From Actinomycetota bacterium (GTDB lineage: Bacteria > Actinomycetota > Thermoleophilia > Gaiellales > Gaiellaceae): a DNA stretch of 6,227 bases. The stretch covers positions 1-6,227 of the forward strand of contig JACCWU010000052.1 of NCBI GenBank assembly GCA_013697465.1, in the 5' to 3' direction. A program made the position numbers and the translations under genes. Shown here one piece after another: positions 6,224-6,227 of this stretch. The notes under the pieces were generated by a model. It saw nothing but the letters and a program-made list of their open reading frames with translations. It searched no databases and was not told where the DNA came from. The first letter of the stretch is position 1. Each line of letters starts with the position of its first letter.

Positions 6224-6227
6224 GTGG
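6195..6227 (-). CDS. C-terminal tail of an upstream gene, probably tsaB (cut by window edge)
   Basis: The minus-strand frame entering from the right edge reads PHVHAPRVGA and stops with TGA at 6195-6197, overlapping the rimI ATG by the usual ATGA arrangement. TsaB proteins often end in a short strand of the form P-x-Y-[LV]-R-x-P followed by a few residues, which this tail loosely resembles, and tsaB commonly precedes rimI and tsaD. Only ten residues are visible, so the identity rests mainly on context; another frame entering from the edge cannot be excluded. Confidence 0.4.
   Translation of the reverse strand, partial: PHVHAPRVGA

Overview
This is a GC-rich window with almost no non-coding space. 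Every credible gene lies on the minus strand, so the reading order runs from the right edge to the left edge. The base composition, GTG/TTG (and probably CTG) starts, frequent gene overlaps and protein character suggest a high-GC actinobacterium. My guess is the class Thermoleophilia (Gaiella/Solirubrobacter-like); this is an impression from protein similarity, not a proven assignment.

Right part (about 6227 to 4772, minus strand): the end of a tRNA N6-threonylcarbamoyladenosine (t6A) operon. A ten-codon C-terminal tail of an upstream gene, probably tsaB, overlaps the start of rimI (GNAT N-acetyltransferase) in an ATGA junction. rimI overlaps tsaD in a GTGA junction. A perfect 13-bp inverted repeat covers the rimI start codon. 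tsaD then overlaps by 23 nt the start of a large secreted subtilisin-like protease.

Middle (4794 to 2269, minus): an 841-residue S8 peptidase with signal peptide, I9-type propeptide, a catalytic domain carrying an inserted PA domain, and C-terminal Ig-like modules that include a FlgD-type fold. The Asp/His/Asn/Ser set is complete, but the motif following the catalytic serine is unusual.

Left part (2209 to 1, minus): a redox and nitrogen group. It holds an NAD-type glutamate dehydrogenase with all catalytic lysines, a short glutaredoxin-like (DUF836) protein that has no ATG/GTG/TTG available before its CxxC motif and probably starts at CTG, and the redox-sensing repressor Rex. Rex starts at TTG and is cut by the window edge about ten residues from its end. 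The 77-nt gap before rex contains a Rex-operator-like inverted repeat, suggesting autoregulation.

Functionally, RimI, TsaD and the probable TsaB belong to translation-related modification. The protease appears to be an accessory gene inserted behind them and translationally coupled to tsaD. The gdh–grx–rex trio links NADH production, thiol redox and NADH sensing. I see no mobile element, CRISPR array, tRNA or rRNA, and no gene-free stretch longer than 300 bases. I found no clear evidence of a wholly new system; the most interesting signals are the CTG start, the start-codon hairpin at rimI and the operator-like repeat at rex.
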